DNA from: Stichopus chloronotus
Lineage: Eukaryota > Echinodermata > Holothuroidea > Aspidochirotida > Stichopodidae
Direction of reading: 5' to 3'
Assembly (NCBI GenBank): GCA_021234535.1
Contig: CM037848.1
Span: 12,629,944-12,693,943 of the forward strand
DNA length: 64,000 nucleotides
Numbering within the stretch: the first letter of the stretch is position 1; every line of letters starts with the position of its first letter. The notes under the pieces were generated by a model, which worked only from the letters and a program-made list of their open reading frames with translations, was not told the DNA's origin and did no database searches. A program made the position numbers and the translations under genes. Positions 1 through 11,700 of the stretch are shown here, in pieces.

Positions 1-3000
1 ACCATCAAATGTCCCATTCTTTAACTTGATCTGTCTTGTAGTATGCATAAGTGAACTTAATTCAGCCTTTGCCAAGGCGTGACAAAAGCAGTGCTCATCA
101 AAACGAGATTTAACATACATGTACACTCTTGAGATGATTGTTTCCTATCAAATGTTCTACCAATGTATAAACTGGTCCTGTCTAGTGGTCACATCAGTAT
201 ACTGATGATCTCCAGTCATTCTGTGCCAGTGTTTGATCGATGTTTCAGCTTGGATTGGGATTTCATTCGGCCAATCAACAGCATCGATAGTCCCAATTGC
301 CATATTCCAAAAGAAGCTAACCTGATGGGGGCAATTCCTCCTCATAAACTTGATTGTAATTTCTCAGCAATGTTAGTACTCCGGAAATCAGTTTGATCGC
401 TACAGTTACAGGTTTAAAGAAATGTTTAAGTTAGTTCAAGAGCAGCGGAAAAATTGAGATGGTCTTTAAATGGAATTTCAAACCAACTTCCTGTCACAGT
501 GTAAAGTGGTTGCTACACCATCTGAGCTGCACATCTGATAACCTGTCTCCCCCTCCCCTAATCCTCACCTCAGAGATTAAACCTTGTATAGCATCACTTC
601 CATAAGGGCCTCCAAATATTCCAGAGAGCTGTAGATGCTGCAGTGACCTGCTGGCACCCCCTTAATACCCAAGGGATCTGACTCCTGTTATGGCCACATT
701 TAATACACTCTCTCTCAGAGTGAGGAAACTTTTAATTGTATCTGGAAAATCAAGCTTGCAACATGCGACTTGAAAAAAAGACAAAGTGGTAACAATGGTA
801 CTAGTAGCACATAAGTTTTAAATAGGTTGATGATCACTGTGTGGAGTAATGTAGCCGCAACTTTTGTTGATGCCAACCATCAGTGCTGTGTTACAGCTGT
901 GACAGTAGATCTAATTGAAGGTGGGCAACGTGTCTCGCAACAAAATAACGTCGTTGTGTGCTCCCAGTGAATTCCCCATTCCCTGTGAATATCGTACCTT
1001 TCATAACCAAAGGAAGCCTTAAAGGGCGGTGAAATGCCCAGGACTGAATACTCTTAAAGGTGCAGTTCACATCGTATCATCACATTGAATTCCTACTTTG
1101 CCGCTTTCATTGAACACTCAGGTGACCGGTCAAATCTGAGCCAGGAGCCTCACAACAAACTTAGTCACGAGACTTAGATGTATTGCCCAACCAAATTGCC
1201 AACATTTTTATCCATATTGCATCTGGACCTAGCAGCATTTATAGTAATAACAACACACCTGTAGGCTTGTTTAATTGAAAAGTATCAGATTTACTAAACA
1301 AGTTCCAAGCATTTTATTTGCAGCGTCCACCCTCCCGATGCATCTGTCGCAAAATGTAAGTCTAGTAGAGCAAACACATTGTCCCCCATTTTGAAAAAAT
1401 GTGTGTTTGATGCAACATGAGCACTCATTGTGGCCAAAATAATAGTACAGGAGGAAATTTATTATCCAAGAGTTATTCCTTTACAACAAATTCTCTTGGC
1501 TTGTACTCAAAGACTTGATGAAAAATATCAGTACAGCTGAATAAATGTCAGATATTAACTTTCCCCATCTCCCTTTGATATGATGGTATGAAGTGGGCTG
1601 TGAGGGTATTGGAACAGGATCCTGTGCTAAGGGTAATTTTGCTTGTGTGAAGGTGATTCACTGACAAGATATGGTGCACTTACAGGATTTTTGATTTTTT
1701 TTCTTTTTGTTTTGTTGGATCAGAGAGGCATTTAGTCCCTGGTAGCCTTAGACCTCCAACCATAGTAGCAAGTAATCACATTCAACCCCAAGTAATTATG
1801 TTTTTTTTTTCAATACAAGTAACTCATATAATACAGCTAACAAATTATAAAACTTTGCTCAAGTGCCGGACCATGTAGTGCAATGACAGTGCCAACACAT
1901 ACTGACATGTTAGCATTGCTGTCCTTCATTGCCACAGATTTTACAAAATGATATGATTTTTAACACTACCTTGTTCTGGAAGGTCAAAAAAGTTATTTTA
2001 CTCAATTTGCCAGAATCCTGGATGTCATTTTTGACTAATAAATTGACATTGGACCATTAAAAGGGTGTGTAATGCATTGCCAATGAAGAGTTTTCATCCA
2101 GCTTTGGTCAGAATCACATGCACTTTAGTGAATGTTTGCCGTGTGTGTGTTTAAAACAAAATTTTATATGTTGGTCATCATCTTTCATGTTTGTCACACC
2201 TGTCCGTGGTCATTAGAGAATTGTAGTCACATTGCATGTTAAAAGAGAGACTGTAAAGAGGAGGAGGCAGATTGGAGGATACTGTAGATGTACAGGATGA
2301 GGAGGAAGAAGAGGCCAAAGATGACTAAAGACAATTGCAAGGTGCTGCAGATGAGCCATCAGATGACAAAGATGACATATCCTGTGGTGTGGAGTCTCTG
2401 CCTGCGATGATTATGGAACTAACACACAAACTTTTCACCCTTTGTGTCTGCATGAATATGCATGATGGATGAATATGCATGAAGGACTGATCATCATTTT
2501 TATCCCGTAAGTACTTGCTTGATGTGATTTTGTTCTTTGTAGCTTACAGATAGTTGCATTGTTTTTGTAGACAGTAGTAGTTCTCGAGGATGATACGCTA
2601 TCAGATACCGGCAACAATCTTGAAATTTTGGTCATGTTTGATGTGGACCCACTTCAAAAACATAGATGAATACGAAAGTAAATTTATTGGGGAAGAATTG
2701 TATCAGAGTTTGAAATCTTGAAAATCACAAAGTGTAGGATCACTTTGATTTTCACTGGATTGCTTTTATATAATCATACAATCAAGTTTTTACAAAAATG
2801 ATTTTAGTTAATAAGGAAGAAATATGAAGCTGGGATTTTGTTTAGTCAGCTTTTAAATTAGATACCATGAAAGAGAACAGCCTTCCTGGATTGCAATTTT
2901 TATCGGTAGATGTTATGACTCTGGTAATGCCTTCGTTGCTCAACATGTGGATAGAATATCAGAAATAAGAAATAAGCTGCTTTGAACTGTGATCTACTTA

Positions 3001-3018
3001 TTTATTGGTAACCCACAG
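1..3018. other. Non-coding flank, presumed upstream intron
   Basis: AT-rich sequence with no stretch that reads as this gene's protein or as another convincing gene. It ends in an acceptor (CCCACAG, AG at 3017-3018) feeding the exon at 3019. An acidic-looking run near 2250-2325 (Glu/Asp codons) is closed by stops and lacks usable splice sites. A minus-strand stretch at about 157-345 faintly resembles a decayed transposase and is treated under findings. I see no promoter or first exon, so the gene probably starts outside the window. Confidence 0.6.
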
Positions 3019-3867
3019 TTGATGGAGAGATTCAAACAGGTCCTAACCTGTTCAGCTTTAGTGAATCCTATGGAGGGGATGTCAGTGGAGCTTACAGTGC
3101 TGAACAAGGCCAAGAATCAGATACCGATATTGACCTTGACGAGATGCTCCCTTATGACGATCAAGTCATATTTCCCATTGCCGAACTGCCGATGGAACGT
3201 GAATCTGAAACGGATGATGAAGCACATCCTTTTGCCGCTCACACTGATGACAGTCAAGAAGGAGCTGAGGATAAAGTCAAGAAAGATGTCCGTTCACCTA
3301 CAAGGAAGCATGCTCCCAAAGTACCAGCTAAACCAGCTGGAAAAGCACCCCCTCCAGTCCCTCCTAAGCCTTTCAGAGCCGTACGGAGGGAACCTCCTCC
3401 AGAGGTTGAAGTTGCCCAAGCACCCTCTGCTATCCCCATGGAGGTCACACCACAAGCATACAAACGTAAAGGCGAGCCTCCTGTAGAGACGCTGCCCTTA
3501 AAACGGGGGACTATATCCTCAGGACCTCAGCCAAGGCCAGTGGATGCCCATCCAACTCCTACCCAGATTGGAAAGCCTGGCAGGGTGCCACCGACTTTCA
3601 CACAGTACATTGAAAACAGCAGAGTGGCTCCTGGTGACACAGCCAAATTTACCATTCAGGTATCTGGTGAACCGTTGCCAGAGTTGAAATGGTTTAGAAA
3701 TGACAAGGAAATCAAAGACTCTCCACAGTCAAGAATAACCACATTTTCCGATGGTACCAGCATCCTGGAGCTTCCAAATGTTGGTCCCAACGATAGTGGG
3801 CGAGTCATGTGCAAGGCAGAAAACCATGCTGGGTTGGCATCTTGTATCGCAAAGCTAATTGTAATAG
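3019..3867 (+). CDS. Titin-like gene, exon 1 of window: proline-rich linker plus Ig domain
   Basis: The exon has 283 codons and is phase 1 at both ends. The acceptor is CACAG|TTGATGG and the donor G|GTAAGT. Residues 1-60 are acidic and Ser/Gly-rich; about 95-125 are proline-rich and include PPPVPPKPFR, a class II SH3-ligand pattern (PxxPxK). Residues 190-283 form an I-set Ig domain: PPTFTQ opens strand A, LKWFRNDKEI carries the core Trp, and DSGRVMCKAENHAG is the F-strand motif. The usual B-strand Cys is replaced (AKFTIQVSG), so no canonical disulfide is possible. Frame and phase connect it to the exon at 4227. I start at the splice acceptor and not at the in-frame ATG at 3144, because clean coding sequence continues upstream to 3019. 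Titin-family membership is inferred from the whole window. Confidence 0.85.
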
Positions 3868-4226
3868 GTAAGTAATTTTATAAGCAAAATAAACTGCAGT
3901 TGTTTACCAGTCAGAGTTTACTCTCTTTTTTTTAATGAATCAATAGCTATTTCTGTCACAAGAAACACAAGGGTTGCATCATTTGCTCTTGAAGAGTACA
4001 ACTCTGTCTTGCCACAGATGCAAATGATGCAGGGCAAATATTATGTTACGTGTTACATGTATTTATAGTTTTTTGAGGTGTGCACATGGATTTCTTTCAC
4101 ATGAACAGTGGCATGCATCTACATATATATAAATATTCATTTGAAGAGCAACTTGATACTGAAAGGTGTAGCTGTAGTCCTTTTATGCTCTATGAATTCA
4201 TATATGTCCTTTAACTTTCAAAACAG
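3868..4226 (+). other. Intron (359 bp)
   Basis: Starts GTAAGT and ends AAACAG. It contains a perfect 12-bp inverted repeat, TGCATCATTTGC at 3975-3986 and its complement at 4020-4031, with a 33-nt loop. I see nothing else. Confidence 0.75.
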
Positions 4227-4567
4227 AGGATAGCAAAAACAGCAAAACTACCACCTCAAGGGTAACACCACCTACAACTCCAACTACACCTGATGGTGGG
4301 GCTCTGCCCCACTTCAGACCGCAGCACTCCCGCACACCGTCTCTGGGCGTGGTCCGAGAAGAGATGTACTCCTCCGACGTTGAGATCCAAGTCAATGAGA
4401 CTAAATCATCAAGTATCAGCGGCCTAGAGAGAATGGACAGCGTCCCTGGACAGACCCCTCCCACGTTCACCACTCACTTACAGAACCAAGAGGTTACTGC
4501 AGGTGGAACTGTGAGGATGGTCTGCCATGTGACTGGATACCCTCGACCTTATGTCAGATGGTACAAG
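4227..4567 (+). CDS. Titin-like gene, exon 2: Thr/Pro linker and first half of a split Ig
   Basis: 341 bp, entering in phase 1 (AAACAG|AGGATAGC) and leaving in phase 0 (TGGTACAAG|GTGAGG). Residues 1-30 are rich in Thr, Ser and Pro (SRVTPPTTPTTPDGG). A stretch with EMYSSDVEIQ follows. From about residue 77 an Ig begins: TPPTFTTHLQ (strand A), VRMVCHVTGYPRP with the B-strand Cys, and VRWYK with the core Trp. The intron cuts directly after WYK and the domain continues at 6009. Exon pairing is certain by sequence logic: the frame is open, the phases match and the two halves make a complete fold. Confidence 0.85.
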
Positions 4568-6008
4568 GTGAGGAGGGCATCAAACCAAACTTTTAAAGCA
4601 TGAATCTGTGTTTACTTTGATCTTTGTCAGGAGAATACCCCATTATCACACAATCCGTAAAGAGATGATAAATATTACAAATTTATCACTTGCAAAATGA
4701 CAAAATAAACATCTTTGATGCGTCAGATAGGATTACATGTACGTACCAGTTCTGCAGAAGAGTTTCGCAAACTTGTTCAATAGTAGCACAGTTATGGTAC
4801 ATACTCATCTTCAGTAGGTTGATTTAAGCAAAGCTTCTATAAAGAACATAGATAGGACTCTTGTGTCTAAAAAGTGTAACCCAGAAGTATGGCTCTGTGG
4901 GGAAGGATGCCATCCCTTGCAACTTAAACTTTTGCCAGCATTGCAGTTTTACAATGGCAAACAAGTGAAGTTATTGTGTTCTGCTATGAATTAGAGTAAC
5001 ATTACACCCTAATAGAACTCCTTATTCATTTTATTGGTTCCAAAAGACAAACAAAGGTAGTGTGGCATTTTAAGGCAGATTATGCATTAGTGTTTTTTTT
5101 TTTCTCATTTCAATTGTACATAATATTTACATAGTTTACCTACCAAGTGATGACTCAGTTCCAGTAGGCCTTAAGTATTATGTCACTTCTGTTGCATCAT
5201 CTCCTAAACAAAACTGAGTGAGTTTCCTATCTTCCCCTCTCTAAAATCTTTGATTCAAGGTATGAAATATTGATGGAGATGCTTTGTTATCTATTCAAGA
5301 CAAGCTGATGGCAAGATTTCTTTCTTGAAATGAGGGCAACTCAAATTTTCAAACCTTGATTACTGCTTTAATTTTCCAATATGTAAGTGTGGAATGGTGT
5401 ACGTGCCATTTGTGTCAAGTGTACCATACCCTTTGAATTGTCAGCTTAAGTGCTTGTCTGCATCAGAAACTACTTAACTTCTAACTAAAATATGTTTATC
5501 AAACCTTCACTTATCTTATGTGGATCCTTGTTTTTTCAAGGATAAGATATGTATGTATTCCTTCTTGAGCTAGCTAGGTCAGGAGAATTGATGCTTGGAA
5601 ATAGCCAGTGAATTGGAAAAAAAAAAGAATGCTTTCACATGAAACATGGAACTACAGAACTGCACATTATAATATGATAATAACACAATAGATTTATATA
5701 GTGCCACTGCATATTCCAATCACAAAGTACTTCATTTTGAATCTTTATGAAATTTTTTAGTTTCAAGACTACTTAAATCAGTTCACAGTTGTAGCAGTCA
5801 GAGTGTTATCAGGCAGATTGTTCTAAATTGTTGTGGCAGAATTGAAGATTTTTTTTGTATTTCTAAAAGGAAATCAATAATTATGGTATTGCAGTTGTTC
5901 CCCAATTTCAACCTGAGAAAACCAATCAGTATTTTCAACATTTATGATGTCATAAAGTGTGACACATTTTATGACACATTTTGAAGAAATCTTTTTCTTG
6001 GTTTGCAG
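4568..6008 (+). other. Intron (1441 bp) inside an Ig domain
   Basis: Phase 0 intron, GTGAGG...TTTGCAG. AT-rich with T and A homopolymers. No coding-like sequence and no recognisable repeat. Confidence 0.7.
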
Positions 6009-6177
6009 AGTGGAAAAGAATTAAGGCCAGACGAGAGGATCACAATCAGAGTAACGGAAAGCGGAAGCTGCACATTGCAAATTACTCCGGTGTTGCCTGA
6101 AGATGGTGGACAGTTTGAAGTACGAGCTGTAAATCCTGCAGGAGAAGCAACATCCATAGCTCACCTAACAGTCAAAA
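6009..6177 (+). CDS. Titin-like gene, exon 3: second half of split Ig
   Basis: 169 bp, entering in phase 0 after TTTGCAG and leaving in phase 1 at A|GTGAGT. It supplies strands C' to G of the Ig begun at 4227: SGKELRPDERI, then SGSCTLQITPVLPEDGG (E strand to E-F loop), then QFEVRAVNPAGEATS (F strand, F-G turn) and AHLTVK (G strand). The F-strand Cys is replaced by Val (FEVRAVN), while the B-strand Cys lies in the previous exon and another Cys sits in strand E. Confidence 0.85.
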
Positions 6178-6478
6178 GTGAGTTAAGAAAAAAGGACAGT
6201 CTATGTGCAGAGAAATGATAGATTAAATGCAATCGTTTGCTCACCTTGAAAACATGTTAACAAGGATAACATTGGAAAGGTGTGAGTAAAAACATGTAAA
6301 CTGTAAGTAAGACAACAGTCATTCCATCCTCTGTATGCTTGAATAAAAGAAATGAAATTAGAGTAATATTAGTTGCATGTCTCACTCTGTTCAACAAGGA
6401 ACTTGGTTTACTCATTCACAGACATTGGTGATCTGTTATACATAAAAACTGAGTTTTATCTAACAATTTCAATTGCAG
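6178..6478 (+). other. Intron (301 bp)
   Basis: GTGAGT...AATTGCAG, AT-rich, nothing further seen. Confidence 0.7.
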
Positions 6479-7123
6479 TAACTGAACAATACCAGATGCC
6501 AGATCCAGGTGCTGCTATGCACATACGTATCGGTTTGGATGGATTGCCAATGCAACCAGGAGAACCGCAAGCTGTGGTGCGCCAGCCCCAAGAAGTGGAT
6601 AGGAGTAAAATGAGCCACACCACTGTCACCACGGATGGACCCCATTCGGATGTGGAAGAAATTAGGACAGAAAACTCAACAATCACCCGAAAGACGACCA
6701 AGACCACGAAGACAACGACCACCGTCACAGAGGAAAGTGACGTGGGCGGAGGATCGCAGAGAGTCGTCTACGATCCCTATCCCGTCCAACCGACGAATAT
6801 CAACATCAACATCCACATCACAGGGTTTCCGGAGATGCCCCCGCAACCTCCCGTCATTCGGAAACTTATGGAGGATGTCACCGTTCAGGAGGGTCAGCCA
6901 GTGCGACTGGAATGCATCATCACAGGGAATCCATTTCCGGTGGTGACTTGGTACAGGGACAACCAACCGATCACAGACTCCTCCGATTTCCAGTATCAAG
7001 TCAACGAACACAAGGTGTCCTTGCTGATCACTGTGGCATATCCTCATGACAGTGGACGTTACACATGTAAAGCTGTGAATCCCTATGGCACAGCTACTTC
7101 CTCTTGCAATGTCAGAGTGACTG
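6479..7123 (+). CDS. Titin-like gene, exon 4: Thr-rich repeat seed plus canonical Ig
   Basis: 645 bp, 215 codons, phase 1 to phase 1 (ATTGCAG|TAACTG; ACTG|GTGAGT). The first half is a hydrophilic linker with the segment HSDVEEIRTENSTITRKTTK followed by more Lys-Thr repeats. This looks like an isolated relative of the 'SDxESDTE...TRKTTKT' repeats in the next exon. A short NINININI run precedes the Ig. The Ig (about residues 120-215) has PPVIRKLMEDVTV, VRLECIITGNPFP with the B Cys, VTWYRDNQPI with the core Trp, and DSGRYTCKAVNPYG with the F Cys. It is one of only three Ig domains in the window that keep both canonical cysteines. Codon use is more GC-rich here than in the downstream repeats. Confidence 0.88.
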
Positions 7124-8744
7124 GTGAGTTCTGTGGAATTGAGGCTGTGCAAAGACTTGCCGTCGTAAAAAGTTAATGCTATGATGGGACAAATCTCAGA
7201 GTCATCCTTTTACTTAAAATTGAAGAGTCATAGACAGTTAATGTGAATGACCTTTTTTTTTGGCAAAAGTAGTTCTTTTGAACTTTGTTACCCTTTATGA
7301 TGGTAATTTTGGATACAGTGCAATTTTTTGTAATTGCTTTTTTTTCTCTGTTACATGTGTGTATGCTATGAGGGGTCTGCCACAGCAGTCCAAGGATTAA
7401 TTTCTGAGACTTTTGCACCATTTTGTGTATTTCATGTACTGGCACGGAAATGAAGTGTTCTCAGTAGAAAAGTGATATTTTAATTTCTTCCTCCCATGTA
7501 CGATGTACGTGAGTGAAGGTATGGAGTCGAATTGCAGTTTCAGAATTGGGTCATGACATATTCGGATGGCGACATTTTGGGGCCTTCAGATATTCTAAGA
7601 CATAATACCGTCAGTTGAGATTTCCCAAAGATTACTGAGGAAACCACGGAAAGTGCCTTTGTGTTCAACAGCAAAATTTGGCCAGAATGAAATGGCCTAT
7701 CAATGGAGGTTCACCTTTCTGTCCGATTTCATTCTTTGAATGTGACATGAACAGTTCATGGTATTGTGGTGTTGAGAATTTTCCAGTATCCCAATACTAG
7801 AGAGCATATGATTGTTCACGTAATTATGAACCAAAAGTCAAACATGTATCAAAGTTAGGGCACATGTACTGTACTTACCACATGTTCAGTATATTCAATT
7901 TCCTAGTACAAGGTACCATTATTTTAACGCATTGTCCTTTTGTGCCATTACAAATGAAACAGTATGAACCAGTGTTTTGGAAATGCCCTACACTCTAACC
8001 TACTTTCAAGTTCAGTCGAAAAATACAAGCTATGGCCTTTCACCAACTCATCAGCAAAATGAAACTGGATTTGTAACTTTTGTAGAATTTGCTGTAAATT
8101 TTATAAATTGAAAGTTTGCCACACCACAATATTGATTTGCCCCGGATTAAATGAGTTTTATGATCTTTATAAGGGTTCCCTGTAATGCAACAATTTTCAA
8201 AATATTTCAGTTGGACACTTAATGTAGTTTTTTATGTTCTTGACAGTTTGGAAGAAATATGAAGGGTTTTCTGATCAATTTTTGTCACATTGAGGTTTTT
8301 AGCCTGACACTGCATTGCTAATTTCCTAATCAGCTTCCCTTGACTGACTTTATTGATTGTAACATTGCACCTTCCTGTAAGAGAAGGGTTATCTTCTTTG
8401 TTAGTCTTTTCTGCTAAAAATGGTGGTCCCTGTAGTGGAATATTTCAGAAAGGCTCAAGAATGATAGCATTGGCTTGTTTTAGTAGTGAGGAATATTTGA
8501 GTAAATTTCCACCATGATATACTGTTCCTTACCCTGATGGTAAATCTTGGAAAGACCCCTAGAACACTGTAGGTTATGCTGGTTAACTATAAAACATGTT
8601 GAAGTTATATGTCATTAGTCTGAGCCATCATGTCCCAGTCAACAATTCCTTAAACTCTACAATAACATTGTAATTTTTATAATGTTACAAATGTTTTCGA
8701 GAATGGGTCTCATGCTGTGATCTCTTTCTTTCTGTACATTATAG
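7124..8744 (+). other. Intron (1621 bp)
   Basis: GTGAGT...ACATTATAG. AT-rich; no coding-like sequence, tRNA or recognisable transposable element found by eye. Confidence 0.7.
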
Positions 8745-11700
8745 TTGAAGGCATTGGTCCTGCTGTTCCAGAGGAAACACTCTCCGAAACAGAAGTGATT
8801 CGAAGGGTAAAGAAGACCACAAAGACAACTTACACAAGAGATATATCTGAGAGCGATTTTGAGGCACCTTCGGAATTGTCAGAGGTTTCATTCAGTGTCC
8901 GACGAAATCAGCCGCCAAAGTTTCTAAGTGAACTCCTAGATGTAGAAGTCTTGGAGTCAACAACTGCTAAATTTGATGCAAGAGTAACAGGGAGACCACC
9001 ACCAAAGGTGACTTGGTACAGTGATGGCATTGAAATTCAGCCAGGGGGTCGGTACACTATTCAATATGATGACCTTGGACACTGTTCTCTGACCATACAT
9101 GAGGTCACTAGGGAGGACTCTGCAGAGATAGAATGCCGTGCTGTTAACCCCGTCGGGGAAGAAACCTCCAGCTTTGCCAATTTGATAGTGAAGCCAATGC
9201 CAAAGCCAGAGCAGAGACCAAGGAGGAAGAGACCAACAGAACCTCTCCCACCAGGCAGTAGAAAACCAAGCTTTGTGTCTGAGATGAAAGTGGAAACCAC
9301 AACTGAGGAAAGAACTATAAAGTTGATAACCAAGGTCAGTGGTTTACCAGAACCAAACATTACCTGGTACAAAAATGGTAAACCTCTTCCTGAGGATCCA
9401 AGAGTCTTCCCTAGTCGGGAGGGTGACACCTGCACCTTAACAATCCGTCAGGTAACAGAGGAAGATGAAGGGGAATATATGTGTAAGGCTGTAAATCCTC
9501 TTGGAAAAGCAATCATATACACAGACTTGACAACTGAGACAACTACAAGAGTCATACCAGTTTCCCAAAGGAGATATCCACGGAAGGTCAGCCTCCTTTC
9601 CACAATTATACCAGAAGAAGATGATGAGGGCTGGGTTGAAACTAGCAAGCATGTTGACACAAGAGTGGAGAGTGATACAGAGAGTGTGAGAACTATCAGA
9701 ACCACTACCACTACTAAGACAATGACAAGGACATACACCAGTGATACAGAGGAACCTGAACCAGGACCAAGAGGGTCAGTAGTTGTTGGGATTACACCCA
9801 GAAGTCATCCTGCTTACCCATCACCACGCCAGCCAACACCAGTTGAACCCACTACACCCCCTCAGAGGCCAACAGTGGTGCAAGAGCTGAGGGATGTTAG
9901 GACAGAAATAGGTAAAACTACAACACTTGAAACTATTATTACCGGTAAACCTGAACCAACAGTTACTTGGTACAAGAATGGACAGCCTGTACCAACCAAT
10001 AGATACATACCTGTGCAGTATCCAGATGGAAGAAATACTTTGGTGATAACTGTTGTTACAGAGGAGGATGAAACAGAATTTGAGTGCCGTGCTGTCAATC
10101 CATTGGGAACAGTGTCAACATTCTGTAGAATCATCATAACTGGATTGAGAGGTCCTCCACCTCCCGATAGACAGATGGATGTTCCATACATACCCAGACA
10201 TCCATACTCTGATGTTGAATCTGAAACAGAGGTTATAAGCACAAGAAAAACTACAGAGACTATTACTCGCACCTATGAAAGTGATATTGAAGATTACCCT
10301 CGTCAAAGAGAGACAACAGTGGTGGAAATTGGTCCAAGAGTTGATCGGGAGGTACATGTTCCACCAAGGGAGCCTCTACCTCAACCAGTTTCAAGACAGG
10401 ACTATGAAGGTTTCTACCCTCCAAGGAGACCCTACTCAGATATAGAATCTGATACAGAAGTCATCACAAGGAAAACCACAAAAACTGTTACTCGCACAAT
10501 CGAGAGTGACATGGAAGATTTTCCAAGGAGGGAATCAACAATTGTACAAATTGGTCCTCGTGTTGACAGAGAAAGATTCATGCCTCCAAAGCCTAAAAGA
10601 AGCAAACCACAAGAACCTTATACTACCCAAGTTGACATTGGCCAACAGCATTTTCCTCAAAAGAGAACACCACATGAGCCTAGGACGTCTGTCATTGAAA
10701 TCGACAGAAGACAGTACCCCAGGCAGCCCTACTCTGATGTTGAATCTGATACAGAAATAATTACCAGGAAAACAACAACAAAGACAGTTACCAAAAGGTA
10801 TGAAAGTGACACTGAAGATTATCCAAGGAGAGAATCAACTGTTGTTGAGATTGGACCCCGTGTTGACAGACAGATGTACTTCCCTCCTAAGGAAAGAGGC
10901 CCAAAGCCGCAAGAACCCCAGACGCATGTTGTTGAGATTGATAGAAGACCGTATCCAAGACAACCACATTCTGATGTAGAGTCTGACACTGAAGTAATAA
11001 CCAGAAGGACGACAAAGAAGACTATAACCAGAACCTATGAAAGTGATATGGAAGATTCTCCAAGGAGGGAAACTACACTTGTAGAACTTGGACCACGGTA
11101 TGATCGTCAAGTACGTGTACCTCCAAGGAAGCCTCCAAAGGATACGACCCTCATGTTTCACATAGATGCATCACAGTTTGCCCCACGAAGGGCTCAACCT
11201 CAGCCACCAAGAGAATCAGTTTCAAAGAAGACTACAACAACAATTGAGGAAGTCATTACTGTTGAAGAAGAAAGTGAGCCAACTTTGCCTGAACAGACTA
11301 GACCATACATCAGAGAGATTCCTGTACAAAAGATTTTTCCCAAACGAGATGAACCATTGCAAATGCCTCCAGAATTTCAATCATATGTTGTATCGCATCC
11401 TTCTCCAGAACCATTGGACAAATTTACTACTGATGAACATACCATTACAGAAATAGAAATCGACAGAAAAGCACCCCCACGGGATTTGCAACAGATTGAA
11501 TTTGTAGTAGATGTCACTGATGTGAAAGAGCCACCACCAGTGCCTAAGCCATCGCCAGAAAGAGACACCACTACGCAAGTGTTATCTAAAACAGTGACAC
11601 GAACAACGAAGACTACAAAAACAGAAGAGAGAGCCCCATCACCACCCCTTCCTCCAAAGAGGGAGACAACCCAGATTGTCCTTGGCAAACCTCAGAAGAA

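Noticed and set aside
2220..2340. Acidic Glu/Asp-coding stretch as a possible exon
   Set aside because: Bounded by stops, with no in-frame acceptor and donor in phase 1, and not repeated elsewhere in the gene.
2989..3486. 165-residue plus-strand open frame overlapping exon 1
   Set aside because: Alternate frame of exon 1. The other frame contains the proline-rich linker and Ig domain with correct splice phases.
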